Shown: positions 21,401 through 34,420 of the stretch, one piece after another
Layout: each line of letters begins with the position of its first letter
Position numbering within the stretch: the stretch's first letter is position 1
Assembly (NCBI GenBank): GCA_004794785.1
Contig: SJOL01006413.1
Span: 200,626 to 264,625 of the forward strand
Origin: Opisthorchis felineus
Lineage: Eukaryota; Platyhelminthes; Trematoda; Opisthorchiida; Opisthorchiidae
Length of the DNA: 64,000 nt
Direction: 5' to 3'
Notes under the pieces: model-generated
Database searches by the model: none
Seen by the model: the letters and a program-made list of their open reading frames with translations, nothing else
What the model was told of the DNA's origin: nothing
Position numbers and translations under genes: made by a program

Positions 21401-24400
21401 TTACATTTCTCCCGTGTCAGTGAAATCAAGACAGTGGAACGGAACTGAACAATACTGAAAGTCATCAGGTTGATCGGGAGTGAGCGTGAACCTGCACAAC
21501 TCGTATGACAATGTGATCTCCATTGGCCATACACGCCGACAGTAATTATTTCTGCGTGTAGGTGAGATAACAACTATAACGAGGACCCATTTGGTTATGG
21601 CTACTCCTGGAATAAAGGCAAAATTTATGAAGTCTCAACCACTATAAATTTAAATATTCGTTTTCCCAAAGATTTCGGTCACAAACCGAATGATCTGCAT
21701 TGAATGTTACATAATCTTTCAATGTCCTGTTGAGTTGGTTGTGCATGAGTATTCTCTATTTTGGACGTTTTGTCCATGTCCAAATGGCTACTAATTGACT
21801 GCCACTTTGGCAGTCGGAGACGACTAATTAGAGAGGGAACGTTGCAATGAGTTCTTTTATGGTTGTTCGGGGGACTGGATTTTGGAGTACAAATTAAAAC
21901 TGATGACCAATCAAGCTGGCTACCAGTCAGGAGTGTGATCGACCTAACTGCAATGCCAGCACTTCATCGCCAATGGCACATAGTTGGGTTCCCAAGTCAT
22001 ACTCAACAATATCACATTTTGGCCAGCGGGGAAGTAACATTATTAGAGATCTGGCGCGCCTTCAATTTTACTCATTTATTTAACCAACCAACTGCTCAGT
22101 TCGTAGTATGAGTTCATGCCAAATTTTCTGATGTACTTCAATGATATTTGTATTAGATAACTGTTGTTTGTTTGTCCACGACAATTATGAAGTGGATATG
22201 CGTGGTAAAATGAAGAAACCTTACATGGGTAATATTTCAGACCTCAAAAGACAAATCGTTATGGGTCTGAACAGGGACCTCTGGTATACATATTATGGAT
22301 TATAGCAAAGCTTGGAATACATACTGGAAACCTGCAGAGAGAAAAGGTACAGAAAATGCAGCGGAACCGTAGGCTAATAACGAAACACCATTAACGAGGC
22401 ACCGGTTCGTATAGGTAAGCACAGTGTTACGAATATTTGTGGGCGTGAGAAAACTCTAGTTTGAATTTCAAACGTTCGTTCGAATCTGAAGGTTTTAATT
22501 AAAGTGGATTGACGAGAATATCCACAGTTGTCCCACTGTATTTGAAAATACAACCCAAGCAAATGTGGAGTTATTAGAATTTCTCGAGCGGCTCAGGAGC
22601 ACAGCAAATTCATTTTAGAGATCAGATGTATCAACAAACTTGATAATTAACTGTGTGAGATGTATGCAGCATTCACTGTAGGACAGCATGGAATGCCGTT
22701 GGTCGGAATTAGGTGGGAGTGTATTCAACAGGTGAGGCGCAAGAGTCCCAGGTGGTACGACACTGTTCTGAACAGAACAGTGTTTGGTTTGGCAACATGA
22801 CCCGATCAGAGATTACCTGACCTGTGTTTAGCGTTGCGCCGATCGGAAGCTTTACACGAAGCAGATGTCAGCGTGGCAGACGCATGTGTAAGAATAATGC
22901 CCATTCGGACCCGCTCGCCTCTCAAGATACCTTAAGCAGCCATAAATGCGCTTGAAGGACTTGAATTCCTGCAATAAACTACGGCAGTCATGTACATGTC
23001 ATATGATAAAAGAAGTCGCAGGGTGAAGATAGTGTACAATGCCATTCATGGGGTTGACGAAGGCATTTTGATAGCCCACTATCAGTCTCGTCCTCCTTGG
23101 GGCTCACTCTTAGGACTGGTCCTTAAATTTCCGGTTTTATTTCTTATTCTCCGAACTGTACACTAACAATGCTATACACTCATCTACAAATTAATATGAC
23201 TTGAACAGAGACTCGCTAGATCTTTCCTTTACAATATTTTGCCAAACAGTGTGGTCCTAACTAAAATGCTGACACAAACTTTGACGCAAGTCAAAACCGG
23301 GCGCCTCTTTCCTCCTAAGTTTACACGAGAGAAGAAAGCAATATTCTCCATCCAATATTGCTGCCGAATTCGCAGACAGCCCGCCAGAGAAGCGATTCCA
23401 TTCGTGTAACGATTCCGAAATTGTGCTGCAGCTATTGTGTGAAGGTAGATCACTCCACTCTATCTACAAATAGCAGCCCCAACCCACTCCAGCTATGATC
23501 TTGGTCTATGTAATCGAAACGGTTTACTTAGTTGGCGCGAGAACAGTGAGTTTGGGGGAGGGTAGTGCGTTTGAGGCTGAAAGTAGTCGTTCAAATTATT
23601 GGATAGATTCAGTACTAAATATGCGGGCATAGAAATATACTATTGCTTCCGTCTGGAGATAGTATCCGAGTACCTGACAATACCGGTGTTAATATTCAAG
23701 TGAAAACTGAAAAATATGCCACATATAAAGTAGCAACTTGGACATTTGACGTTTCAATTACCCAAAACTTATGAAGTCTTCGTTGACGTACGTCAAGAGA
23801 CCCCACTCCACTAACTAGATCGCCGCAATCGTGCCTTGCCCCCTTCCGAAAGCCGTGTAAAGATTGAGGTCAGAAATGATAATCCGTAAATGCGCACCTT
23901 GCCCCATTTGAAAGGGTGCTAGCTGACCCACAGAAATCGACGTACTATGAAGGTAGAGTTGACTGACAGAGTGAGTTGCAACAGATTTTCGACTCTACTA
24001 TCCATCGGACCGCAATAACAAGGCGGTCACTCAATTATGAGGATTTAATTATGATCCATCCTGAGCAGACAAACAAACGACTGCAGAAACGTTGCCGCTC
24101 GATCGTATTTTATTACGTCCATCTTACGGCAAATAGGATCAACTAGAGAACACAGCACACCTGACTGGCCGACTATTGTTCCGACCTGATACGGATAAGG
24201 AAAGACACTCGAGAAAACCCAGCAATAATCGAATGATATTCGCAAATATATGTCCATATGGCTTCATGGTTTTTAAAATACACCATAAAAGCACTACGAG
24301 ACGTAAGTTAACAAGCGCACACGTCCAGCAGGCTTAAAAGGAGATTAGCGGCACACACGTCAATTTGCTGGTGCGGTTAAGGCGCTTCGTTCTTCCTAAG

Positions 24401-24678
24401 AGATGTGAAATTCTAAAGATGGATAATGCGTTGATTTTTTTTAGCAGGGTCAGGCGTTGCCCGTAATTTAGTCCAAATGAGCTAAGATTATGCGGGAATC
24501 AGGGACTCACGGTATTCAAACTCATTGACATTGAGAAATACAGGTGACGTACTTTTCATCTGTTTTCAGTTAGGTTACGAAGCAGGACACCTAATCAACA
24601 GGCTGTTTTACCTTAGTCATTGTCGGGCCTAGTTATCGCATAATTAATCCATTGAGTTTCTCCAACTGATATTCCTCG
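18481..24678. other. No recognisable gene; one dispersed repeat
   Basis: Over 6 kb without a coding motif I recognise on either strand. It may contain older, eroded gypsy or LINE sequence. It includes one copy of a dispersed repeat at 19255-19440. Open frames up to 82 codons (e.g. 21863-22111) show no domain. Confidence 0.4.
19255..19440 (+). repeat. Dispersed repeat X, copy 1
   Basis: Shares in order CGATATCTCG..ATCGT, GCAGCA-ATTCAGTT, GATTCAGC-GG and CAGGTGAGTCTC, then CAAATT..TTTGCAAAT, with 26735-26885. Divergence looks like 20-25% by eye. It is of unknown type and has no clear terminal features. Confidence 0.6.
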
Positions 24679-24684
24679 TTATTC

Positions 24685-24863
24685 GAGGCGGCTCAGTGGT
24701 TAAAGCGCGAATTCACCGACCCAAACGTCGGTGGTTCGAACCTAACCTCTGTATCTCTACTGCTCCTGTCGAGGCTCAGGCAAACTAGCAGTATCTTAAC
24801 CCTCATGTAACCGCGTGGTATGGCAGCTAGGAACTAAAAAGGTGTTACTGCTGAACTAATATT
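24685..24863 (+). mobile_element. tRNA-derived SINE, copy 3
   Basis: The head GGCTCAGTGGTTAAAGCG (box A) and GGTGGTTCGAACC (box B) is followed by the family body (CTGTCGAGGCTCAGGCAAAC, TATGGCAGCTAGGAACTAAA, AGGTGTTACTGCTGAAC). TTATTC occurs at both edges (24679-24684 and 24864-24869), a possible short target-site duplication. The body is more diverged than copy 2. Confidence 0.85.
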
Positions 24864-24869
24864 TTATTC

Positions 24870-27690
24870 CGATTTCTTTTGCCATATATTTCTCAAAACT
24901 GCAGGGTAAGTTCGGCCGACCCTACCCCTAACGGATAGTAACCACCAAACGGACTAGATTTGACATTTCTCGTGATGCCGACCCAAAAGAACTTGCACAT
25001 AAAGTTCACTAGTTTGCAAAACCCAAGGGGCGATTCACTGAGCAAGTGAAAGCTACGTAACGAGGGTTCCCCTCTTGTTCAGAAGAGTTCAGTTCACTTA
25101 TATGGCCGAAACCGTTTGTGGGGAAGCCATAAATCCGCACAGCAAAGCATCGTTCGCTTCCTTAAAACTAGTTTCTGGAACACGCCAAATGCACCCTAGA
25201 CGAAGTCAACATTTGTTACGCTATTTGGTCCATTGACTAAGCTAATTTGCTTACAGACTAATGCTGACTTACTGGTTGTTCAGACACTCATCATAACCAC
25301 AGAAAATCCCCAAGCAGCCATACTACCGAACAATTGAGCTTGCAATGCGCGGCCATATTTAGAAGTAATCACACTACACTGACAGGCCACATCTCATAAA
25401 TTTAAATGATACTCCACATGTTTAGTAACAGCTGATTACGGTATAACTGCCACAAAGAGGGTACGTTAATGACTGACGCCATGGCTCACCTAGTTTCATC
25501 AAATTTTCGTTGAAAGACTGAGGTAGATAGATCCAGTAGGGATCGATTAGACGCACGGTGTGATGAGGTTCCAGGTGTGAGCGTTGATGCATGTTATCAA
25601 GAGGACCAGCTAGACAATTACAGCAACTGGTAAAAAGAGTCAACTTGTTTCAAAATGACAAGTTCCGCATTACACTTCTCCAACCGCAGTCATCCGGAAC
25701 TATTCTATACATACTATTGGGTTTACAATCTTGAAGTTTTCATGAGCCATCGTTACAGTGAGTCCGGTGGAAAGCTACGGTGGACAACGAAATTTGGACG
25801 AATAAACTCTATCAAATTCGTCAAAATACGCACCAAAATCCACAGATGTGCAGAACCATTACTCACACAAAGGCTGCTTCAGAAACAAGAAAGCAATCAA
25901 GGGGCATACAAGTGAAGCCACTACAGTCTCTTTAGCTATATTTGCAATAATTTCTGTAAGGCGTCATCTGCCTCCACCTCCTAATATCAACATTAGAAGG
26001 CTACAAGCCCACTTACTTCAACATCCACCCCGGATAGATCGGGTGAAGTATTTCATAGACCCTTTACGTCTGTCAGATCAATGGGTATTTTACGGCTCTC
26101 TTTTTACAGAAGCCTCGTCAGGCACATTGGTGGTTCATAATACTTTTTCTACGGTTAACGGTGATTAAACACCTACGATAGTCAAGTTCAGCAGCTGAAC
26201 AGCTCTCAAACAATAAACCACTAATTTTTCACGGTCTGCATCAGATTGGTAACCGCCTTCCCTAGCACGGAATCGGGCTTTCATCGTAAAGGAAACCAGT
26301 TCGGCCATGTGATTCGGAACCTATGTAGTTTCGCCCACCAAGAGAATTTTGAGTGCATTCATTCTCCTTACGAAACCACTGAAAAGTTTCAAGTTATTAC
26401 GTGGCAGTTTTTTCTTGGTAGGTGGAAGAACTGAGTGTACATGCATTTCCAGGTGCCCTCACCTAATCACACTAAGTACTCCAGTGAATCGGTTACGGAG
26501 TGTCAATCCGTGCATGGGCTTGTAAAAATAGAAACGCATCTTTGAAATGGTAGCCTTCCCCTCTCGGATCGAGGCTTGTTGGAAGAACGGCAATACGTGA
26601 TGTATTCTAGACCTATATGTACCGGTCATGTAAAAACAACTGTAGGTGGATTGCTCGTGTTGTCGTAACACGCAACTCATGTTTGATGAAAGCCCTTCCG
26701 CAAACCTATGAGTATTGTGTTAAGCCAAGACAATGCATTGCGATATCTCGTACATCGTGCCAAATGAAACGTGCTCTGGCGCAGCATATTCAGTTAAAGG
26801 AGAGTAGCATAAATGAGATTCAGCCGGATTCAGGTGAGTCTCCTGTCAAAGCCAAATTCGTTTGCAAATCAGTATTTGGAGAGATTAGTTAGACATACCA
26901 GATGAAAGGGCAACTACTGAGTCGTCCCTGGAAGCTTAACAACGGCACCATTGTGTGGTATAAGTGGGTGCTGGGAAGCATGAGTCGTACTCCATAAGCT
27001 GCCATAAAGCTTAATAATAACAAAACAGTGGAAAAGACCCCATATCCACACAGTCTACACCAAGGTAGAGTTTCCCTGGCCGGTTATTCATGGTTTATTT
27101 GGCAGAAACTAGACGGAAACTATCAAAATCACACTCTCCTGCTTGATAGAATTCGATGTGAAAATTTCAAACTCTTGCGCTTGACTACAAAACGTACGAT
27201 GAGTTGTTTGTATGTGGCCTTGACCGTTTGCTTCATTGTGTTGGGTTCACGGATCTACAGGTTGTACACTTTCCGGATCTTACTTTGATGTCACTTGAGG
27301 TCAAAATAATCACCACTATCATCTTCAGCTGGAAACCACGTACACGTTGTAGTGGTTATAACCATCACAATTTCGTAAAACCTGGGATGCACGAGCGCCA
27401 TTGAGCACGCAACTGATTCAAGCCTGTCAGTGTGTCGAACTATTGATGTAACCCGTCTCGGTGTTCTAACCCAGAGAGACATCAACGACCAGCGTCACGG
27501 AGGCTGCTGGTGACGTCTTCCATACTTCGCTGCCAGATCATTGCTTTACCTCCCATGGCTCGTTTCTACACTTCGGGTGGTTATGTGAAAATGCACCTCG
27601 AGAAGGTCGACCGATTGCCATACGGAGACCGTGCCCAAGCCAGCTCAACCTATAGCGTGCGATCAGCTCATCCGTCACAGGGGATTAATT
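24870..27690. other. No recognisable gene; one dispersed repeat
   Basis: Apart from dispersed repeat X at 26735-26885, I see only overlapping short frames. The plus-strand frames at 25655-26168 and 26617-26892 show no known domain. Confidence 0.35.
26735..26885 (+). repeat. Dispersed repeat X, copy 2
   Basis: Same orientation and block order as 19255-19440. An open frame runs through it, but the equivalent frame is not kept in copy 1, so coding is doubtful. Confidence 0.6.
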
Positions 27691-29160
27691 AGCGAAAAAC
27701 ATTCGACTTCATTCAGCACCCGATACTCTCATCGTCATCGGGCAATAATTCGATAACATTGATGGTCAAACCCTGAAAGTTTCTTAACGCCCTCAGTTCA
27801 TAGCGAGAAGGCTTCCTTCTGGCGTACATAATATAGTGCGTACCGGAGCATTTTAAACTCGCCCTTGACAGAAGAGCTGATACCGCACCTGCGGCACCAA
27901 TGATTCGCATTGGAAATGACCGCTCTGGACTCCTCGATCCGGATGGAAATACTGTCCTTAGCCAGACAACCGGGACTGATGCGGCAACCCAGGTGGGCCG
28001 GTTTATCTGCCGCATTAATCGGCTCATCTGCAAACATGAGATTCGGGTTTGACCCTACTCAGTCTTGCGGCGAACAGTAATTGAGATAGCTAGGATCGAG
28101 TGATATCCACCTGATCTAGCTCAACTATGCTCTGACATGAACCAGTGCAAGGCGTGACGAGCACGTGGATGAAGAGTGACAAAACGCAAGGGTTATACCA
28201 GCCGAGTTCGAAGTTGTCTGTCCTACAATATCGATACAAGCATGTGGCCACTGGATATCGCCAGTCCTGATTAGTACCGGAAAAAACAGGGATGACGACG
28301 ACACAAACGGATCTCTCAAACGCCAGATAGAAGTCTTCGGAAAGACAAACAGTTCCGATGAAGAATAAGACCCCAGAAGATGGGGAAGGCTTTTGCCGCG
28401 GAAAACAGATGCGTCCAGCACCACCTAATTCGGTCCACTGGCCAAGGGAAGGCAACCGTCAGTGGAACGACACGTGAGAACACTGTTCAGTAATTCATTT
28501 GCAAACACGCCAATTAAGATCGGCGGAGCACTTCAAAGAACTATTTAGCGGGTCCCTTTTGGCTCTGCGAAGATGATGGATTGGCATACTTCTTGTTGAC
28601 ATGAGGATCTGAAGGAGATCGTACTCACAGACACCCTGGCATTAGGGAGATTTTAATTATTTATCTTAACGTAACCAGAACAAAGTTGTGCAGGAGGCCC
28701 GAATTACAATCATCCACAGGTGGTTGCTGACCACGTGATCGCATTGAATCAATGTTTGATCTGTATTTGTGAGCCGCCAGGCTACAGTATGTGCTGGCCA
28801 AAAACATTCGATGGCCGGAATGCAACTGGAGTCGCTCTGCGTTTTCAGTTGGGCGAGCACCGACTCCGAATCGACCACCCAGATGTGATTCCAAAACTGC
28901 TCAGGTAGCCGACCTTGGCATCCACATCGACCACAAGGACGACAATGCCAGTGCCCATTGCTTGACAATGGGTCCGGAAAAATCTCCAAAGTATCCTTCC
29001 CAACGTCGGAACCGCCTTCCGTCGAAACATACGCGGACACTACGAGCAGGTACCGGGGTGTATGTCGAGTGGTACTGAGCTGGATATACGAACGGCGAAC
29101 GGACTACTGTTCATCAGAGACTGATCTAACAAAGAATGTTCAGTCCTGGTGCTAACTTCA
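27690..29160 (-). mobile_element. LINE with AP endonuclease and RT, internally deleted copy
   Basis: The minus strand shows parts of one ORF in several frames. 29120-28850: endonuclease (YLLVVSAYVSTEGGSD, then VVDVDAKVGYLSS). 28890-28660: HLGGRFGVGARPTENAERL, HSGHRMFLAS and a degraded endonuclease end (S-I-D-S-M then DDCNSG). 28440-28250: linker and start of RT (VCLSEDFYLAFERSV, VVIPVFSGTNQDWRYP). 28040-27780: C-terminal part after the catalytic site (DSISIRIEESRAVISNANH, WCRRCGISSSVKGEFK, RYALYY). The RT palm between about 28250 and 28040 is missing, so the copy has an internal deletion as well as frameshifts. It is the same family as the copies at 34.4, 42.3 and 62.2 kb. Confidence 0.8.
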
Positions 29161-32100
29161 ACTTCCGGGCTACATATATTCTACGACCCATCGTTTCTGG
29201 GTCAATAGACAAACGGTGAGTGAAATGTGAGGAAACTGAGCTAGTCCTTTAGGGCCTTAGGGGGCCTAAACTCACACGAGTCTTGCCTGCGTCTCTCAGA
29301 GACGACGTACACACCTAAATTAAGAGATTATAGGGCCTGTACGAAGTCTGCCAATTTGACAGAGTCGGGAGCTCCTACTTAGAAAAGATCTCGTGGATGT
29401 GTTAGTTATTTCGTCAACTGTTAATGAGCAGCGGGTTGGGTGAGGTAAATCGGTCAGATAACTGACAACCAGATGACCCAGCAATGTTTGCTCGCACGAT
29501 GGGAAGGACATCAGTGAACAAAGTACAGTGCGGGCAAGTAGAAATTCTGCGTTAAAAGAGCGACAGTATCCAGTCAAAGCAATTCAACTTGACATTGACT
29601 CCTCCAACAAGGCAGTGGGAGAGGGAATGACTGCGTCCTGAGACTCTGGTCCTAACCTTCGTCTAAAAGATTCTACCCGTAAGGCAGTGGGCAGCATAGC
29701 TTCCTTGGAGAACTCTGTCCGAAGCCAATGATTCAAAAGTTTGAGCCTGTTGGGATGCCTCGATCCCGGAGCTGCCGCGAACAGCAGATGCGTTTGGAGT
29801 CACATCGGTCCCATGCTCGCTTTTAACCGTATTTCGACCGTACTGGATGATGGGCCCTCGGGCACCGTCAACCGTTTTAGGATCAGTGTTTACTTTTTAG
29901 GCCAATTTTTCGCCCCTTTCTCAGTACCGCTAAACCCGTAAAAATAGGCACGCTTGAAAGATACGTTCTAGCCTTGGCTAATTTGACGGCAGCTTCAGCA
30001 GACAATCAAACACGCTCGAAGCAACTAACAAAATGTGCTTAGCTTGGGATGTCGATTAACGGAGACATGGAACGCGTCTTTAAACGCGACTATTTGTTTT
30101 GGATGGACCTGGCTTCAGCAGTTAAGCACGGAGCACAAACTGGCCTTGCGCACAAAATAGGTTCTTCAGGAAAGATATAACCTCTAAATTCCATAGCATT
30201 GGAACAAATAAACCGATGATGGCTTTAATTCAGGAGTCAATTGACCTTGGTCAGTGAATACAGCAAATGGATCAACCCTACCTTATCATCTCAGCGCTGA
30301 GTTGGATAACCATGAACGAAAAGTAAGGACCACAAGAGTAAGAGTTGTCGCCTGGTTCCCAGTTCGATATTCACCATTTTTGCTGAGCGACTTTATTACG
30401 ACTGCCACAACCCGTGACCCCATCATCGGCTGACCACTCCCTCGTTTCGTTTGAAGGAAGTTTGGCAAGTGGCACCGTGATGGAGAACCTCCCCATCGAT
30501 ATTAGATGACCAAGCAAACAAAGTACCACTTTCAGCAAAGCGGTTGCTGGTAGTGCGGCTGACCTAGTATAATACGCGTGCTACCCCATTGCTGATCTGA
30601 TCAGTTTGCTCGACTGAAGCCACGGTATTCCCGAGTGCTGTAAAGCACATCCCGTGACCACCTTCCATTCATGGAAGATTCAGAAGTTCTCGCCTCTGAG
30701 CGGATGAGAAACACTGGACAGTATCATCCGATTACTAGGTGCCTAGCAGGATACAACCCAAAAGCTCGGGTCCCAGGAATCTGAAGCTCTGAATGAGACT
30801 TCCATTATATTGTCGACAGTGAGGTAGGAAAAGTGGCGGACCCACATAACATGGAACAACCGAGACACTTCATCGTATGGTCTCACAACGTAGTCTGATT
30901 GAGAGTATAGTGCATCCAGTTGCGAAGCAAAGTCAAATGAGCCATTCCAAGTGACCGCATTGAAGGTAGGTCTCAGCTTCAGGAATACTAGTTGTTAGCC
31001 GATGAAAAATACACCAGGTGTCTAGCGCATGTCGGTGGTCATGACAACGAAAAAACTTTACCTGGTATACTCCAAAGTTGAACTGAACTGTCATACGCAA
31101 GTCGAAGAAATCCACAGAGAACATAAAACGTGTCGACGCCCTCACGGCAGGACTGAAATAACCACATCCGAACGCAATGTCGGTGCAAGGCACCATTATT
31201 GAACCCCGTCCAACATAAATCTGGCGCGCAGCAGGGCGACCGCGGTTAAGCGGTCCGGCCAGTAAGTGACCGCACGTACGTCCTCGAGACGATTATGCGG
31301 CATGTGTACTGAATCAGGACCGTCGAAGCAGGAGTTGACCCCATGACATGCACTTATGGGGACCAGACTATAAATCCTGAGAAAACACTAATACCGCGGA
31401 AAACACCCTCTAGTTATCCAGTAATTGTTGGCTGCCCCATATCCCGTCGATGAAGCCCACAGAGTATTCTTTATCGAGCAACTGATGCACTCGCCCTTTG
31501 TCTCATGAGTGACAGTACACATCCGTATCCTATGGTTGAATACTCCTGGGAACAAGGCAGCCCAACCAACGCTACCTGCTCTCTAGAATATCGAAATCGA
31601 CACTTGAAGTCGGGGGTGGGTGGAAATCGCCTGCCACCGCAATGGGAGTTCGATACGGCGATTCTGCAGCGTTTGTTGTTGCCTCAGGGTTCACCTTTAA
31701 CCTCCGCAACAGCTCACACTTCGAATCCAGGAGCCGAAATTACGGCGCAAATGTTAGTCTATGCTGTCTGATGTCCACATGAATACCTTAAAACCTAACC
31801 GGCTGTCTAACGTTAAATCGGACATCGACTTGCTGTCCAGCGCATCTACAGTTAGACACAAGACTGAGTAGCCGCCTGAGCACTACTGGCGGAACCGAGT
31901 CGCCTTCCATCTGGAGTCATCCCGTCAGACCAGAGGAACCTCACCCGAGTTAGGTCATTCTTGAGTGGCACCAAGAAGCAGTCGATACATTGTGCAGCTA
32001 CCTATAGATACATGCCATCACGTGAGGACTGAAGATGGACAAGTCGCCGCCATAAACATACCCAACGCTTCCTAGGAACACTCATAAAGTGGTAGCCAGC

Positions 32101-34420
32101 AATTCCAAGACGGCAATCGAAGTAAGCTATTGCCGACATCCGAACATGTCGGACTCAATCTTCAAAAGCTGGATGAGGTAAACCCAACCTCAACGAACCG
32201 TGCAGTCTTACGATAATGGAAGACCTTGCATGACGATCCTCGCACCGTACACGGACTTCATCCTCAAAATCACATCACAAGTTCCCATACTCAGAAAGTT
32301 CGGATGCATCGGGCATCCGCAATTTAGACTGAACTCTTACCTTCGTTCGTTAGGAAACGCATGGTTCGAAGTCACGACTTGTTACGCAAGGAAATAGTAA
32401 GCCACTCTTTCGGTGTACAGTTGTCGCACAACCCGAGAGAACCACGAGGGTGGCGATATTGTCAGGTAGTCTAAGCATACGCAAGAGTAACTAAGGGTAA
32501 TGAACAAATGAATGGCGAAAAAGGCGATGAAATTGACCAGGATTCTGCGCAGAAGTCTACAACTGACCGATCTCGCGCTAAAGACACCTCGCAATCTAAG
32601 TTAGAAGGCGTGGATTTCGTGTGCGTTTCCAATGAACTGGGACGAAAAGCTGACTGTTCCGGCTGTCTTCAGTAAGCTCACACCACAGCTAAGTTCCACT
32701 CGTCCTGGGTCTGCACCGCTGAAACGAATTCTAAAACCCGGCCGTGTTTCACAGATCTCTTGTTGCTTGAAAACGACCGTCTCCTAATTGTCTTGAAAAG
32801 CATCAGTTTTTCAACTAGCAACCACAGATGCATTTGAAACTAAGCGGTTTGCACAGCGCCGCCTCCTGTGAACCCACAAAATACCTGCGAAAATCCTGCA
32901 CGCCTACTATCCGCCTTACGCAATGAGACATGAAACTATGCGCCCGATTAGGGACAAAAAACCGGTCGGCCGAATTGTGTTCGCTGACCCGATGGGATTA
33001 ATGATTACCGTTATGTACAAACCATCCGCGACACAAGGCATCTATCAAGTACCGAATTGGCAACTTCATTCGACTCGTTAGCCCCACTTATTGCTGAATC
33101 ACAAAGATGAACGTACAGCAAAACCTTTATTGAGAAAAAAAATTGATTCAACGATTCAAGGGTACAGATGCCATTTGTTGAGAATGTCCACTTCAATATA
33201 CAGGTATTTCCACTCACCGTTATTCATGCAAAAAGTTATCTGCGTGATTTGGCTTATCCCAAACAGGAAAACATGCAAACAAAATATGCCAAAAAATCGT
33301 GTACGAGAAGGAGAAAACTATTTCACTCAGTTTGAAATTTAACTACCAGGCCATCCGACCCCATTGACTTACAAGGGATTCCGCTAACTGAAGATGCCAA
33401 GTTGTGCGCTGGGCAGGGATAAAAAGGCTGGTAACACAATTTATAGGATATTACTAGAAACGAAATACGAAAAATGGAGCCAGCAGTAGTGACCGCAGCG
33501 AACGCAGCTACACCGGAAACAAATTCACATCAAACAACCCATGACAGTAGAAATTATATGAATACGTGGCCGCTGTTCTTCGCCTGCTTCAATTAGTGAC
33601 AAACGGAGCTGACTTATTCCACTAAAAGAGATAATCACAAATACCAAAACGAATGCACACAACAGGACATTTAGCATCAGCTAATCATCATCACCGACAG
33701 CATGACATCAGTATTAAACATCAATGCTTCGCTGCCGTAGCATCAGCTAAATATCCCTCTAAAAACCAGCAGTGCGCTTTAACGGATTTGAAGAACGTAA
33801 TGCATAATTTTAACAGCAGTTTCAGAAAACAGACAACTAGAAAGAAACTCTCCTTCATGTTTCTGAGGCCTGCAATACCACCAGAGTGACGAACCCCAGA
33901 CATGGAGATGATTAGCGCTTTCAGATATGGTCCTCGTCCCCGGCCTCGAAACCATGGCTTCAAAGAAGTGATGGTCAGTCAAACCACTAGAACAGACATA
34001 GTCCCTACATCACCTGAAGTACCAACATTAGCGAAGCTGATTCGTTCTACACAAGGAACAGTCATCCTACGATAAGCAGGTATTGGCAAGATCGCAACCA
34101 CAAGCTGTTAGCAGGCAGTCTGTAATAGCGTCATAATTAAGCCCGTTAGGTTGACCGGCTTGAGCTGCAAAAACGCTGAGTAATTGGAAACAACCGATCA
34201 TGATCATACCACATCGCTGATAGCAATACATCAGTAGTACACACTGACGTTCAACTGCCACACAACCATGATTTAGTAGATTACATAGCAAAAGGAAGCG
34301 TAGGGACTTATTGCAGTCTTTTATCCTTAAGGAAAATGAATGATGTGCCTACTACACCTCAGTGCATAACTAATATCGGAGCATCGTACCAAATGAGGAG
34401 GCCGACAACGCCCTTTGCGA
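29161..34420. other. No recognisable gene
   Basis: About 5.2 kb of sequence with short overlapping frames only. Frames at 30933-31196 (minus) and 31505-31771 (plus) are 87-88 codons but have no domain. The flanks are LINE copies of one family on the same strand, so part of this may be eroded LINE or its untranslated regions. Confidence 0.35.
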
